64,000 bases of DNA from Hyphomicrobiaceae bacterium (GCA_020638055.1 JACKJH010000001.1:682001-746000); one strand, 5' to 3'; numbered from the stretch's first letter, positions 34,901 to 44,326 are shown. Numbers and translations are program-made. Notes: generated by a model not told the origin, from the sequence alone.

Positions 34901-35611
34901 TCACACTGGGCCAAGATACTTGACCCAAAGTGCTTTGGCGCCCAGCGTCTCGACGAATGCACGATGCGCGGCTTTTTGCTCAGGTGCAATTCGGGAGGGC
35001 AAGGGTGCGGGGCGCATGGCAGCATCGTGCATACTGCGGTTTGAGCGCCGCTCTGCGGACTGGCGGCTTGCAGTATCTGCCAAAACGAGCGTTGCCTGCC
35101 GTTCGCCCAACAGCTCAATATAGACGTCAGCCAACAGGAGCGAGTCCATCAACGCGCCATGTTTAATGCGCTGTGAGTTATCTATGCCGTAGCGCTTGCA
35201 GAGCGCATCAAGGTTATTTGGTCCAGCGGGGTGCTTGCGCTTGGCAAGTTGCAATGTGTCCACCACGCGATTCATGACGATCTTGTCGAGATTGATCCGT
35301 TCCAGTTCCGCGTTGAGAAAGCCGACGTCGAAGGCAGCGTTGTGAATGACAAGATCATCTTGGCCGATGAACTCCACGAAACTTTCTGCCACGTCTTTGA
35401 ACAATGGCTTATCCAACAAGAACTGTGTCGACAGGCCGTGAATCGCTTCGGCTTCTGAGGGAACATCCCGCTCGGGGTTGATGTAGACGTGATATTCGCG
35501 GCCGGTGGGTATGCGGTTGATGAGTTCAACACACCCAATCTCGATCAAACGATCACCACCCTTGGCGTTGAGGCCGGTGGTTTCGGTGTCGAGTACGATT
35601 TCGCGCTGCAT
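34901..35611 (-). CDS. dnaQ: DNA polymerase III epsilon subunit (proofreading exonuclease)
   Basis: A 236-residue 3'-5' exonuclease of the DEDDh type. ExoI: IVLDTETTGLNAKGGDRLIEIG with catalytic Asp and Glu; ExoII: IHNAAFDVGFLNAEL; ExoIII: HGALMDSLLLADVY with His and Asp. The C-terminal 50 residues are the variable tail that contacts the alpha subunit. It follows coaE on the same strand by 135 bp, the usual alphaproteobacterial order. The stop codon directly adjoins the 58-bp repeat array. Confidence 0.95.
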   Translation of the reverse strand: MQREIVLDTETTGLNAKGGDRLIEIGCVELINRIPTGREYHVYINPERDVPSEAEAIHGLSTQFLLDKPLFKDVAESFVEFIGQDDLVIHNAAFDVGFLNAELERINLDKIVMNRVVDTLQLAKRKHPAGPNNLDALCKRYGIDNSQRIKHGALMDSLLLADVYIELLGERQATLVLADTASRQSAERRSNRSMHDAAMRPAPLPSRIAPEQKAAHRAFVETLGAKALWVKYLGPV

Positions 35612-35746
35612 CAGCTATGACCTTGGAAAAATGCTTTCGATCGGGGCATGTTTCTCACGTTAAACGGGTGCACACCGCAGCTCACCTTACCCGAAAGAGA
35701 TATTGCGCACCTGCGAAGTACCGCCATCGTTGCGGAACAGCGAATT

Positions 35747-36367
35747 CTAAACGCTTTGCCAATGGCGGTGATAGGCCGTGCCGTCACGTGATTCGAACTG
35801 TCTTATCAGTTTATCGATTTGCGATTCAGTTTCAGGAATGGGGCCGCTGGTATCCACAATAACGTTAGCGAGGCGGCGCTTTTCATTGTCGGGCATCTGG
35901 CGGGCAAGAATGGCCGATAGTTTTTCGCCGGTCATTCCGGGACGTTGCATGACCCGCGCTTTCTGGGTTTGCGCATCAGTGGAAACGACAATGGTAACGT
36001 CGACCGTCTTGTCAGCGCCCGTTTCAAACAACAGCGGGATTTCGAGTACCGCCATGGACGCGCCATTGGCATGTTCGGCGATGAGGAATTGGCGTTCCAT
36101 TTCTCGAACCAACGGATGAATGATTGCCTCAAGGCGTTTGATCGCCTGCTGGTCTTGCATGAGCGCTTCCATGAGTCGTTTTCGATCAACAGAACCATTC
36201 GCGGTGGTGCCGGGAAACGCTCCTTCGATCAGCGGAACAGCCTTGCTTTGATAAAGTTCATGCACAGCGGCATCGGCATCAAACACGGCCACACCGTTAT
36301 GGCGAAAGCGAGCTGCGGCCGTTGATTTACCCATACCAATGGAGCCTGTCAGGCCAATTATAAGCAT
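35747..36367 (-). CDS. coaE: Dephospho-CoA kinase
   Basis: A 206-residue P-loop kinase catalysing the last step of CoA synthesis. Walker A GLTGSIGMGKST at 4-15, then FDADAAVHELY, and LEIPLLFETGADKTVDVTIVVS with the usual core; lid Arg residues in QRPGMTGEKLSAILARQMPDNEKR. Its ATG overlaps the aroE TAA as TAATG at 36367, indicating coupling. Confidence 0.95.
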   Translation of the reverse strand: MLIIGLTGSIGMGKSTAAARFRHNGVAVFDADAAVHELYQSKAVPLIEGAFPGTTANGSVDRKRLMEALMQDQQAIKRLEAIIHPLVREMERQFLIAEHANGASMAVLEIPLLFETGADKTVDVTIVVSTDAQTQKARVMQRPGMTGEKLSAILARQMPDNEKRRLANVIVDTSGPIPETESQIDKLIRQFESRDGTAYHRHWQSV

Positions 36368-37209
36368 TACCCCGCGGCCTCCAGATCGCCGACGATCAAA
36401 GCGCGCAATTCAGGCGTCACGTCCGGACGTCTCCCGAACCACTTTTCAAAGCCTGGCACGGCCTGATGAAGTAACATGCCGAGGCCATCGACGGTTTTAA
36501 GGCCTCGTTGGCGCGCGTCCTTTAGGAGTTGTGTTTCAAGCGGAACGTAAACGATATCTGCCACGACCGTGGTGCTGTCTACTTGCGAAAAGTCCAGATC
36601 AAGTGAGCCTTCGTTCCTCATTCCGATTGTCGTCGTGTTTACAATCACGCCGGCTTTTGCCGCAGCGCTGGAGCGGTTATCCCAATCCACGATACGAATT
36701 TTGTTTCTGTATTTCGAAAAATGTTCACCTAGTTTTTCAGCTCGTGATTTCGTGCGATTGGAGATCATGAGTTGTTCGATGCCAGCTTCAAGAAAACCGA
36801 ACGCTATGGCGCGTGCTGCGCCTCCTGCTCCCAATATCAAAACAGGTTTATCGACATCCAGCCAGTTCGGCGCCGTCGCGCTTAAATGCGTCATGAACCC
36901 ATATGTATCGGTGTTCGCAGCCAGGATTTTTCCATTTTCGATCCATATCGTGTTGGCCGCTCCCACAGCCACGGCGGATGAATCTTTCTCATCTGCCGCT
37001 TCAAACGCAATCTCCTTCAACGGCACTGTGACGTTGCAGCCTGTAAGACCAGATCCGGGGAGGCCTTGAAAAAAAGCAAAGGCGTCTTCAGGTTTAACAG
37101 CGAGCTTTTCGTAGCTGCCATCAATTCCCAACGTCTTCAGCCAGTAACCATGGATCATCGGAGAGCGCGAATGCGTGATCGGCCAACCAACGACGCAGGC
37201 TTTGATCAT
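36367..37209 (-). CDS. aroE: Shikimate dehydrogenase
   Basis: A 280-residue NADPH-dependent enzyme reducing 3-dehydroshikimate. N-terminal GWPITHSRSPMIHGYWL binds shikimate; CNVTVPLKEIAFEAAD contains catalytic Lys; ILGAGGAARAIAFG is the nucleotide-binding motif, with NRTKSRAE next to it as the NADP phosphate site. Between maf and coaE on the minus strand; its stop codon is shared with the coaE start. Confidence 0.95.
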   Translation of the reverse strand: MIKACVVGWPITHSRSPMIHGYWLKTLGIDGSYEKLAVKPEDAFAFFQGLPGSGLTGCNVTVPLKEIAFEAADEKDSSAVAVGAANTIWIENGKILAANTDTYGFMTHLSATAPNWLDVDKPVLILGAGGAARAIAFGFLEAGIEQLMISNRTKSRAEKLGEHFSKYRNKIRIVDWDNRSSAAAKAGVIVNTTTIGMRNEGSLDLDFSQVDSTTVVADIVYVPLETQLLKDARQRGLKTVDGLGMLLHQAVPGFEKWFGRRPDVTPELRALIVGDLEAAG

Positions 37210-37240
37210 TTCGGCACGCTCCTTTGGTGAAGATCACAAC

Positions 37241-37294
37241 TAAAGCATTTTCCAACGAAGTGTGCAGCGGTTCGTCGAAGAAAATGCGCTCTAG
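37241..37294. repeat. Family-B half repeat at the maf stop codon
   Basis: Read on the minus strand, TAGAGCGCATTTTC..GACGAACCG..AAAATGCTTTAG: one hairpin of family B. The TAG of its TAGAGC end is the stop codon of maf (37291-37293). Confidence 0.8.
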
Positions 37295-37908
37295 GCAAGT
37301 ATGAGTTTTCGGGCGCGCAGTTCAGCCAACAGTGGCAACAGCGGCATCCCAAGAACGGTGAAATAGTCGCCATCAATACGCTCAAACAACTGAATGCCCA
37401 GCCCCTCGATAAAGTAGGCGCCAACACTTTCGACAACCGCCGGGCCTGCCCGCTCAAGATAGTCATCGAGGAAAGCGTCGGAGAAATCACGCACGTGCAT
37501 TTCGGCCAAATCAGTGATCGACCAAATCATTGTACCGCTGTGGGCGATTGCAACGGCGGAATGTAACGAATGCGCTTTTCCTCTCAAGCTTTTCAGTTGT
37601 GTGCGGGCGGCCAATTCGTGTTTCGGTTTGGTCAGTACATTTGCGCCAAACTCAAGCACCTGATCTGCACCAATTACAAAAGCATCGGGTTGGAGGCGGC
37701 TCACCGCTTCGGCCTTGGCAACAGCGAGTATTTCGGCGACGTCGCCCGGCTCCACCGTTGGTAAGCCAGATTCATCCCTCAATGCAGCCCGAATGGCATC
37801 CTCGTCGACATCCGGCCGCTGAACCGTGAAAACGATGCCGGCAGCTTCCAGCATCTCGCGCCTGGCACGGCTTCCAGAAGCAAGAACAAGGTCGGCATCT
37901 GCACTCAT
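37291..37908 (-). CDS. maf: Maf family nucleoside triphosphate pyrophosphatase
   Basis: A 205-residue Maf protein: LVLASGSRARREMLEAAGI is the family opening (substrate-binding SxSxRR loop), then VIGADQVLEF with the metal-binding Asp, and SVGAYFIEGLGIQLFERIDGDYFTVLGMPLLPLL. Maf enzymes hydrolyse dTTP/UTP or modified nucleotides. It overlaps ppsR by four bases (ATGA at 37905-37908), and its stop codon is contributed by a repeat. Confidence 0.94.
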   Translation of the reverse strand: MSADADLVLASGSRARREMLEAAGIVFTVQRPDVDEDAIRAALRDESGLPTVEPGDVAEILAVAKAEAVSRLQPDAFVIGADQVLEFGANVLTKPKHELAARTQLKSLRGKAHSLHSAVAIAHSGTMIWSITDLAEMHVRDFSDAFLDDYLERAGPAVVESVGAYFIEGLGIQLFERIDGDYFTVLGMPLLPLLAELRARKLILA

Positions 37909-38780
37909 GGAGCTGACCCGTCCCGTCCGCCGGTGATGTCTTGATTATCACCAGTGCGGGGTTTTTGATCATGCATCAACTTGACTATGGCGGCTGCCGT
38001 TTCCTCAACCGAGCGTCTGGTGACGTCGATCACCGGCCAGCCATATTTGGCAGAGAGCTTGCGGGTGTAGGTCACTTCGGCCGCGATTTGTGAGCGATCC
38101 ACATACGTATCCAGGTCGCGGTCAGCCATCATCATCGCACGGTTGCGGCGAATTTCGGCGATCCTTTCAGGTGAGGCAACCAGACACACAACAAAGGCAT
38201 CGTGCGGTTCGGTCAAACGTTTGGGCAAGGGAAGCATTGGCACAAGCGGCAGATTGGTGGTCTTGAAGCCGCGCTGTGCCAGGTAAATGCTGGTTGGTGT
38301 TTTCGAAGTGCGGGAAATGCCGAGAATACAGATGTCTGCCTCGCTCATATTATCGGGCAGGCGACCATCATCATGGGCCATACTGAAGTTCAGTGCCTCG
38401 ATGCGGCGGAAATAATCAGCATCGAGCACATGCTGGCCGGCGACCGTGGGCGTACTGGCTGCACCAAGGTATCCTTCGAAAACCTGCATGATGGGTTGCA
38501 AGACGTGCAGACAGGGCACCTGGATCTCGCGGCAGCGGCGCTCTATCTCACTGGCCAGCGTCTTGTTCACGATCGTGCAGAGAACAATTCCGGGCGTTTG
38601 TTCTATTTCCTGCAGCGTACGCTGAAGCTGCCGTGGCGTTCTGACCAGCGGATAGACGTGTTCGATGGCGCGCATCTGCGCGTACTGAACAGCAGCCGCC
38701 TTGGCGATCGTCGTCAAGGTCTCGCCGGTAGAATCCGACACAAGATGCAGGTGGAAGTATTGGGGCGGAGAGGTGACCAT
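37905..38780 (-). CDS. ppsR: Putative pyruvate,phosphate dikinase / PEP synthase regulatory protein
   Basis: A 291-residue bifunctional Ser/Thr kinase-phosphorylase of the DUF299 family. FHLHLVSDSTGETL starts the domain, and LGISRTSKTPTSIYLAQRGFKTTNLPLVP is the P-loop region. It switches PPDK (or PEP synthase) off and on by ADP-dependent phosphorylation; which partner applies is not visible here. It is the leftmost gene of the hemE-facing pair; in Caulobacter and Rickettsia this neighbour of hemE borders the replication origin. Confidence 0.93.
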   Translation of the reverse strand: MVTSPPQYFHLHLVSDSTGETLTTIAKAAAVQYAQMRAIEHVYPLVRTPRQLQRTLQEIEQTPGIVLCTIVNKTLASEIERRCREIQVPCLHVLQPIMQVFEGYLGAASTPTVAGQHVLDADYFRRIEALNFSMAHDDGRLPDNMSEADICILGISRTSKTPTSIYLAQRGFKTTNLPLVPMLPLPKRLTEPHDAFVVCLVASPERIAEIRRNRAMMMADRDLDTYVDRSQIAAEVTYTRKLSAKYGWPVIDVTRRSVEETAAAIVKLMHDQKPRTGDNQDITGGRDGSAP

Positions 38781-39200
38781 GAGCGTTGGGCTGTCTGTGG
38801 AAAAAAGGGCGGGTTATCCAAGGTGGAGGCGAAGGTGGAGACGAGATGAAGACGGCGTGTCAGCTTGTCCACGTTGATACCCACATTTGGCGTGCAACGA
38901 ACAAAAATTGTTCGTCTTATCCATCCTTGGGGATTTGGAGGTTATTGCCGCAGTGTTCAGTTTTGATCCCCATGAACCGCGGATAGGTTGGTTATGCTAC
39001 CTGGACTGCAAGACAAGGAACTGGAAGGTAATTTTTAACTCTTGTAGTAAGCGGGGCAGACTGGCACGAGATCTGGACGAAGGTTTTGCCGGTGTGAAAA
39101 GACTGCGGACAAGTTGGGGATGAACTTAGTATCTCCGACATCCCGTGGGGTAAGAAAAAAAGAAAAAAGAAGAAGAAGATTCAATTAGATTGAAGTTTGC
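38781..39200. other. Candidate chromosomal replication origin (oriC)
   Basis: 420 bp between divergent ppsR and hemE, the position of oriC in several alphaproteobacteria. DnaA-box-like 9-mers: TTTTCCACA (minus, 38796-38804), TTATCCAAG (38814-38822), TTGTCCACG (38865-38873), TTATCCATC (38917-38925); most differ from TTATCCACA by one to two bases. AT-rich or purine tracts lie at 39028-39048 and 39152-39180. Genes on both sides run outward. No protein gene is credible in the gap. It must also hold the hemE promoter. Confidence 0.6.
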
Positions 39201-40259
39201 ATGGTATCTGACACAACGCGACCAAACCCAACCAACCGTCGTTTTCTGGAGCCATTGCATGGCAACCCAGTGTGGCCGCCGCCGATCTGGCTCATGCGGC
39301 AGGCAGGGCGGTATCTGCCAGAGTACCGGGCAACGCGAGAGGAGGCAGGGAGCTTCCTCAGTTTGTGTTATTCGCCGAAAATGGCGGCCGAGGTGACGCT
39401 GCAACCCATTCGGCGCTATGCGTTTGATGCAGCTATTCTGTTTGCTGATATTTTGATCGTGCCGGATGCCCTAGGTCAGGCGGTGGGGTTTGAGACGGGC
39501 GAAGGGCCTCGGCTTGATCCGATTACCGAGGAGGCTGGTCTCAAAGGGCTCGATCCGGAGGCTACGGGTGAGAAATTTGGTCTCATTTTCGAGACCGTTC
39601 AGCGGTTGCGACAGGACCTGCCCGGGGAAACGGCGCTAATCGGGTTTTGCGGTGCGCCATGGACGGTTGCGACCTACATGGTTGGCGGACAGGGTTCACC
39701 AGACCAGGCGGCTGCGCGCAGTTGGGCTTATCGGGACCCTTCAGGGTTTCAAAAGCTGATCGATTTGCTGGTTGATGTGTCGGTTGAGTATTTGTCTGGC
39801 CAGGTGAAGGCTGGCGCCGATGCCTTGCAGATTTTTGATAGTTGGGCGGGCTCGTTGCCGGACAACGAATTTGGGCGTTGGGTGATCGACCCGACTCGGG
39901 TAATGGTGGAGCGGTTGAAGGCGCGCCACCCTGGCGTTCCGATCATCGGCTTTCCGCGCGGGGCAGGCGGATCAACGGCTGAGTTCGTGACGGCGACTGA
40001 GGTGGACGGTGTGAGTTGCGATACGGCAATGCCGCTGTGCGCCATGCGGGAATTGGACGAACTGGGGGTCGCGGTTCAGGGGAACCTTGATCCGTTGTTG
40101 TTGGTCACCGGGGGGGAAGCGCTGGACCGGCGGGTTGATGAAATTCTGGCTGCGATGAAGGGGCGCCGGTTTATTTTCAATCTGGGTCACGGTATCACCC
40201 CACCAACGCCACCTGAGAACGTGACGCGCATGGTGGAGCGCGTACGGCGGAGTGGGTGA
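39201..40259 (+). CDS. hemE: Uroporphyrinogen decarboxylase
   Basis: A 352-residue TIM-barrel enzyme converting uroporphyrinogen III to coproporphyrinogen III. PPIWLMRQAGRYLPEYRATRE contains the signature with the active-site Arg residues; ADILIVPDALGQAV, GFCGAPWTVATYMVGG and FNLGHGITPPTPPENV are also typical. The ATG at 39201 is preceded by a purine tract but no clear Shine-Dalgarno sequence. First rightward gene next to the candidate origin, followed by hemJ. Confidence 0.96.
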   Translation: MVSDTTRPNPTNRRFLEPLHGNPVWPPPIWLMRQAGRYLPEYRATREEAGSFLSLCYSPKMAAEVTLQPIRRYAFDAAILFADILIVPDALGQAVGFETGEGPRLDPITEEAGLKGLDPEATGEKFGLIFETVQRLRQDLPGETALIGFCGAPWTVATYMVGGQGSPDQAAARSWAYRDPSGFQKLIDLLVDVSVEYLSGQVKAGADALQIFDSWAGSLPDNEFGRWVIDPTRVMVERLKARHPGVPIIGFPRGAGGSTAEFVTATEVDGVSCDTAMPLCAMRELDELGVAVQGNLDPLLLVTGGEALDRRVDEILAAMKGRRFIFNLGHGITPPTPPENVTRMVERVRRSG

Positions 40260-40336
40260 GCACAGACCCGCTGGATGCATAAAACCAGTCTGTCTTGGTC
40301 TCTTTTCTTGTTGATCTGGACGTCGTATCAGGACCC

Positions 40337-40894
40337 ATGACCAACGACGATTCATCAAGAACATCGGTTGCAGAGCCAAGTGCGCAAGCCTCGCCGGCCA
40401 AGCGGGCGGCGGTTGCGGTTGGGGTGACGATCGCTGCTACGGCGGGCGCTATGTTGGTGCTGGGCGACGCGGCTTACCTTTGGGTCAAGGCCGTGCACGT
40501 CATCGCTATCATTTCGTGGATGGCGGGCATGTTGTATCTGCCTCGACTGTTTATCTATCACTGTGAAGCCGGGGTTGGATCGCCGCAGTCTGAGACGTTC
40601 AAGGTGATGGAGCGGCGACTCTTACAGATCATCATCAATCCGGCGATGATTGTGTCGTGGGTGTTGGGGCTGTGGCTTGCCTGGAGTGCTGGCTATTTCA
40701 GCGATGGCTGGTTTCACGCCAAGTTGGCGTTGGCTTTGGCGCTGTCGGGCGTCCACGGATACTTTTCTGCCTCTGTGCGGGCTTTCGCTGAAGACAGAAA
40801 CTCGAAGACGGCTCGCCATTGGCGGATCATGAACGAAGTCCCCACGTTGCTTATGATCGGGATCGTCATTCTCGTGATCGTCAAGCCATTTTGA
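40337..40894 (+). CDS. hemJ: Protoporphyrinogen IX oxidase HemJ
   Basis: About 185 residues, of which the last 140 are the HemJ (UPF0093) domain: AYLWVKAVHVIAIISWMAGMLYLPRLFIYHCEAG with the conserved His and Trp-Met, and a final VPTLLMIGIVILVIVKPF. An integral membrane protein that oxidises protoporphyrinogen in heme synthesis in bacteria lacking HemG/HemY. ATG 40337 is the first Met in frame after hemE, 77 bp from it; the first 45 residues are an Ala/Ser-rich cytoplasmic extension with an extra hydrophobic segment. Operon with hemE likely. Confidence 0.93.
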   Translation: MTNDDSSRTSVAEPSAQASPAKRAAVAVGVTIAATAGAMLVLGDAAYLWVKAVHVIAIISWMAGMLYLPRLFIYHCEAGVGSPQSETFKVMERRLLQIIINPAMIVSWVLGLWLAWSAGYFSDGWFHAKLALALALSGVHGYFSASVRAFAEDRNSKTARHWRIMNEVPTLLMIGIVILVIVKPF

Positions 40895-41198
40895 TGTTGG
40901 AGCAGTGGCGGGTAGTCTGGCTGGCTTGAATTGCTGGTTATTTTAGGGGCAATGGTGAGCGGAAGTGACTTTCCTGCTTGCGGGCGGTCTGCTATAGAAA
41001 TATTTATCCCGTTGCGACTCGAGGCCTCTCCGGCCGATGAGCGCCGCCCTGGCTCGAGAGGTAGCCCGGCGGCAGCGGACCACGCGGTTCAATACGCGCA
41101 TTCCCCGATCATGAGATCATTCCCACTTCACAAAATGCCAGGGCTTCGTACCTCTCCCCGCCTTTTCGAAGTTTGCTGGCCATTCCGGAGTTTCCTCA
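40895..41198 (+). other. hemJ-rho intergenic/leader region
   Basis: 304 bp, no credible gene. It contains GCTATAGAAATATTTATCCC near 40991, which could be a promoter -10 area, and a GC-rich stretch with CTCGAGGCCTCTCCGGCC. Rho leaders are often autoregulated by Rho itself; nothing specific can be shown here. Confidence 0.35.
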
Positions 41199-42464
41199 AT
41201 GAAGGAAGTCAAACTCGAGGACCTCAAGGTAAAGTCCCCGACTGAATTGCTAGAATTTGCCGAAGAAGTCGGCGTTGAAAACGCGTCGACCATGCGCAAG
41301 CAAGAGTTGATGTTTGCGACGCTCAAGCAACTTGCCGCCCAGGATGTCGAGATTATCGGCAGTGGTGTTATCGAGGTACTGCCTGACGGTTTCGGGTTCC
41401 TCAGGTCGCCTGATGCAAACTATCTCGCCGGGCCTGATGACATCTACGTTTCACCATCGCAGATCAGGCGCTTCGCGCTTCGCAGCGGCGACACCATCGA
41501 GGGGCATATTCGCTCACCGAAGGATGGTGAGCGGTATTTTGCACTTCTGAAGGTTTCCAAAATCAATTTCGAAGATCCAGAGGCCACCAAGCACAAGGTT
41601 CACTTCGACAACCTGACGCCGCTCTATCCTACGAGCTGGCTGAAGATGGAAATCGAGGATCCGACCATCAAGGACCTCTCAGCACGGGTGATCGACATTG
41701 TCGCGCCGCTCGGCAAGGGCCAGCGCGGGCTCATCGTGGCGCCGCCGCGCACAGGTAAAACTGTGCTGCTACAGAACATCGCTCATGCCATCTCCACCAA
41801 TCATCCCGAATGTTTCCTGATTGTCCTGCTGATCGACGAGCGTCCAGAAGAGGTCACGGACATGCAGCGCTCGGTCAATGGCGAGGTTATTTCGTCGACG
41901 TTCGACGAACCGCCGTCCCGGCACGTGCAGGTTTCGGAAATGGTGATTGAGAAGGCCAAGCGGCTGGTGGAGCACAAACGCGATGTGGTCATCCTGCTGG
42001 ATTCGATCACACGCCTTGGCCGTGCCTACAACACCGTGGTGCCATCCTCGGGCAAGGTTCTGACTGGCGGTGTGGACTCCAATGCTCTGCAGAGGCCGAA
42101 GCGGTTCTTTGGCGCGGCGCGCAACATCGAGGAAGGCGGTTCGTTGACCATCATTGCGACGGCACTGATCGACACTGGCAGCCGCATGGATGAAGTTATC
42201 TTTGAAGAGTTCAAGGGTACGGGTAACTCGGAAATCATCCTGGACCGCAAGGTCTCCGACAAGCGCGTCTTCCCTGCGATCGATGTGGCCCGGTCGGGAA
42301 CCCGCAAGGAAGACCTCCTGGTGCCGAAGGATCAGCTCAAGAAGGTCTACGTATTGCGTCGTATCCTGAACCCGATGGGTACGATGGATGCGATCGAGTT
42401 CCTAATCGACAAGCTGAAGTCGACGAAAACCAACTCCGACTTCTTCTCCCAGATGAACACCTGA
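41199..42464 (+). CDS. rho: Transcription termination factor Rho
   Basis: A 421-residue hexameric RNA helicase. N-terminal Rho-N helix bundle ([20 protein letters not shown]), RNA-binding domain [23 protein letters not shown], Walker [16 protein letters not shown], Walker [13 protein letters not shown], and R-loop residues in [28 protein letters not shown]. Complete and of normal length. ATG at 41199 is preceded by a weak RBS. A terminator-like hairpin follows at 42546. Confidence 0.97.
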   Translation: MKEVKLEDLKVKSPTELLEFAEEVGVENASTMRKQELMFATLKQLAAQDVEIIGSGVIEVLPDGFGFLRSPDANYLAGPDDIYVSPSQIRRFALRSGDTIEGHIRSPKDGERYFALLKVSKINFEDPEATKHKVHFDNLTPLYPTSWLKMEIEDPTIKDLSARVIDIVAPLGKGQRGLIVAPPRTGKTVLLQNIAHAISTNHPECFLIVLLIDERPEEVTDMQRSVNGEVISSTFDEPPSRHVQVSEMVIEKAKRLVEHKRDVVILLDSITRLGRAYNTVVPSSGKVLTGGVDSNALQRPKRFFGAARNIEEGGSLTIIATALIDTGSRMDEVIFEEFKGTGNSEIILDRKVSDKRVFPAIDVARSGTRKEDLLVPKDQLKKVYVLRRILNPMGTMDAIEFLIDKLKSTKTNSDFFSQMNT

Positions 42465-42470
42465 GACGGT

Positions 42471-42519
42471 GCTAGAGCGACGTGCGATATATTGGAACCA
42501 ATAACGCACGGCGCTCTAG
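42471..42519. repeat. Short palindromic repeat (family-B left-arm variant)
   Basis: TAGAGCGACGTGCGATATAT...AATAACGCACGGCGCTCTA: a simple hairpin with TAGAGC/GCTCTA ends but a different stem. Related stems (CGTGCGTTATAT type) occur at 12326 and inside the element at 51268. It sits directly after rho. Confidence 0.65.
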
Positions 42520-42545
42520 GTCTACACTTCGAGGTTAAACTTGAG

Positions 42546-42579
42546 GCCCTGCGGATACTTTCTGCAGGGCTTTGTCTTT
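42546..42579 (+). terminator. Probable rho terminator
   Basis: Stem GCCCTGC/GCAGGGC (42546-42552 with 42564-42570) followed by TTTGTCTTT. It lies 80 bp beyond the rho stop and inside the 5' extension of the mnmE frame, which supports starting mnmE at 42625. Confidence 0.7.
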
Positions 42580-42624
42580 GATGGCCGAGCGACAACCCCA
42601 AGTTTTGGTCAGGATACCGCGGCA

Positions 42625-43971
42625 ATGACCGCCAACCAACGCTCAACCATATTTGCGCTTTCCACTGCACCTGGCCGGGCCGGGGTTGCGGTGATACGTG
42701 CATCAGGACCGCATGCGGGAATGGCAGTGAATGTGATGGCGCCAAAGCGGCCCAGGGCACGAGCTGCTGAGTTTCGAAAAATTATCCATCCAACGACTGG
42801 AGAGACGTTGGATCAGGGGCTCGTGATCTGGTTTCCCGCACCTGGAAGTTTCACCGGTGAGGACGTTGTCGAATTCCACCTTCATGGCAGTGTTGCAGTT
42901 GTCCGTGCCGTGCTGGCAGGCTTGGCGCTCATCCCTGGTTTCAGGCAGGCGGAGCCTGGAGAATTCGCACGGCGCGCTTTTGACAATGGCAAGATCGATC
43001 TGACACAGGCGGAGGGCCTGGCTGATCTTATCGACGCTGAAACCGAGGCACAGCGAAAGCAGGCTCTCAGGCAGTCTCGCGGGAAATTGGCTGACCTTTA
43101 TGAAAGCTGGCGGAGCTCGCTGATAGACGCGGCTGCGCTGGTTGAAGCGTCGCTTGATTTTACTGACGAGGCTGATGTCGCGGCTGATGCGTTCGCCCAG
43201 GGGAGGACGATAATCGAGGACCTTGCACGACGACTGGACAGGCATCTTGCCGACGGCAATCGTGGGGAAATCTTGAGGTCGGGTTTTCAAGTCGTGCTGG
43301 CGGGTCCACCCAACGTTGGCAAGTCCAGCCTGCTAAATGCATTAGCAAGACGGGATGCTGCCATCGTCTCTGCCGAAGCTGGAACCACACGGGACGTGAT
43401 TGAGGTGCGGCTCGATCTTGGCGGGCTGCCAGTTATCGTTTCGGATACGGCTGGAATTCGTGAAACAGATGCCGCTGTTGAACAGGAAGGCATTCGGCGT
43501 TCGGTCGTCAGGGCGAGCGAGGCGGACCTTGTCATCTGGCTCACCGATATCGACGCGCCCGAGCCGTTGCTGCCCAAGGAACTCTTGCAACTGGCGGAGC
43601 GGACGTTGCTGGTGGTCAACAAGGTAGATCTTGCAGTTGTGCAGGGACAGCTTGTTCTTCCCGATGACATGATCGCTGTCTCGGTTAAAACCGGAGATGG
43701 GTTGGATAGCCTGACAGACCGCCTGGCAGCGATCGTCAAGGATCGCATCGCGCCAGGAGATGTTCCGGCATTGACGCAACATCGTCACAGGACGCTGCTG
43801 GAGGATGCTGCGGACAGCCTTCGCGCTTTCCTCGCGGGCGATGCAAACCAGGTTGAGTTAAGGGCTGAGGATCTCCGGCGGGCGGCCGTGTCAGTGGGCC
43901 GAATAACGGGGCGGATCGATGTGGAGGATGTGCTGGATCAAGTGTTCGGCCGTTTCTGCATCGGGAAATGA
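42625..43971 (+). CDS. mnmE: tRNA modification GTPase MnmE
   Basis: A 448-residue GTPase that with MnmG places carboxymethylaminomethyl groups on U34 of tRNAs. The N-terminal tetrahydrofolate-binding domain (STIFALSTAPGRAGVAVIRASGP), helical domain, inserted G domain with P-loop AGPPNVGKSSLLNAL, G2 TTRD, DTAGIRE and NKVD, and the C-terminal FCIGK with the catalytic Cys are all present. ATG 42625 begins the conserved sequence; the 28-codon upstream extension covers the rho terminator. Confidence 0.96.
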   Translation: MTANQRSTIFALSTAPGRAGVAVIRASGPHAGMAVNVMAPKRPRARAAEFRKIIHPTTGETLDQGLVIWFPAPGSFTGEDVVEFHLHGSVAVVRAVLAGLALIPGFRQAEPGEFARRAFDNGKIDLTQAEGLADLIDAETEAQRKQALRQSRGKLADLYESWRSSLIDAAALVEASLDFTDEADVAADAFAQGRTIIEDLARRLDRHLADGNRGEILRSGFQVVLAGPPNVGKSSLLNALARRDAAIVSAEAGTTRDVIEVRLDLGGLPVIVSDTAGIRETDAAVEQEGIRRSVVRASEADLVIWLTDIDAPEPLLPKELLQLAERTLLVVNKVDLAVVQGQLVLPDDMIAVSVKTGDGLDSLTDRLAAIVKDRIAPGDVPALTQHRHRTLLEDAADSLRAFLAGDANQVELRAEDLRRAAVSVGRITGRIDVEDVLDQVFGRFCIGK

Positions 43972-44076
43972 TGAGAGCGCACGACGTCAAAATCTCGTTG
44001 ACCAGGCAACGTGGCCTGACAACGTGAATTTTGTGGGAGACTACGCGGGGAGGATTTGGCACTTTCGGAGGCTACA

Positions 44077-44178
44077 AGAGCGCATTGCGATCCGATGGAA
44101 TCGGATCGGCGTTCTAGTTTCTTGTTTGGTCGCATTTTCTTCGACGAACCGGCGCCCACTTCGTCGGAAAATGCTCTG
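44077..44178. repeat. Family-B palindromic repeat, full copy
   Basis: AGAGCGCATTGCGATCC through GTCGGAAAATGCTCT, two hairpins, in the mnmE-mnmG gap and immediately before the first parS site. Confidence 0.86.
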
Positions 44179-44222
44179 GTGGCCTATCATTGAAACGTCC
44201 TGCATTGACTTCGCTAAACACC

Positions 44223-44238
44223 TGTTTCACGTGAATCA
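44223..44238. other. parS-like site 1
   Basis: TGTTTCACGTGAATCA, one mismatch from the general bacterial parS consensus TGTTTCACGTGAAACA. The palindromic core TTTCACGTGAA is intact. First of a cluster of three upstream of mnmG; ParB is encoded 4 kb away. Confidence 0.85.
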
Positions 44239-44279
44239 TTGAGTTGTTTCAGCAACTTGTTATTACAACCCATATATGT

Positions 44280-44295
44280 TGATTCACGTGAAACA
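44280..44295. other. parS-like site 2
   Basis: TGATTCACGTGAAACA, one mismatch from parS, 57 bp from site 1. Confidence 0.87.
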
Positions 44296-44326
44296 AGTGC
44301 TGATGACAAAATTCAGGCGTCGATTT

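Noticed and set aside
39020..39060. CtrA binding site in the candidate origin
   Set aside because: TTAA-like bits occur (TTTTTAACTC, GTAAGC) but not with TTAA-N7-TTAA spacing, so no site is claimed.
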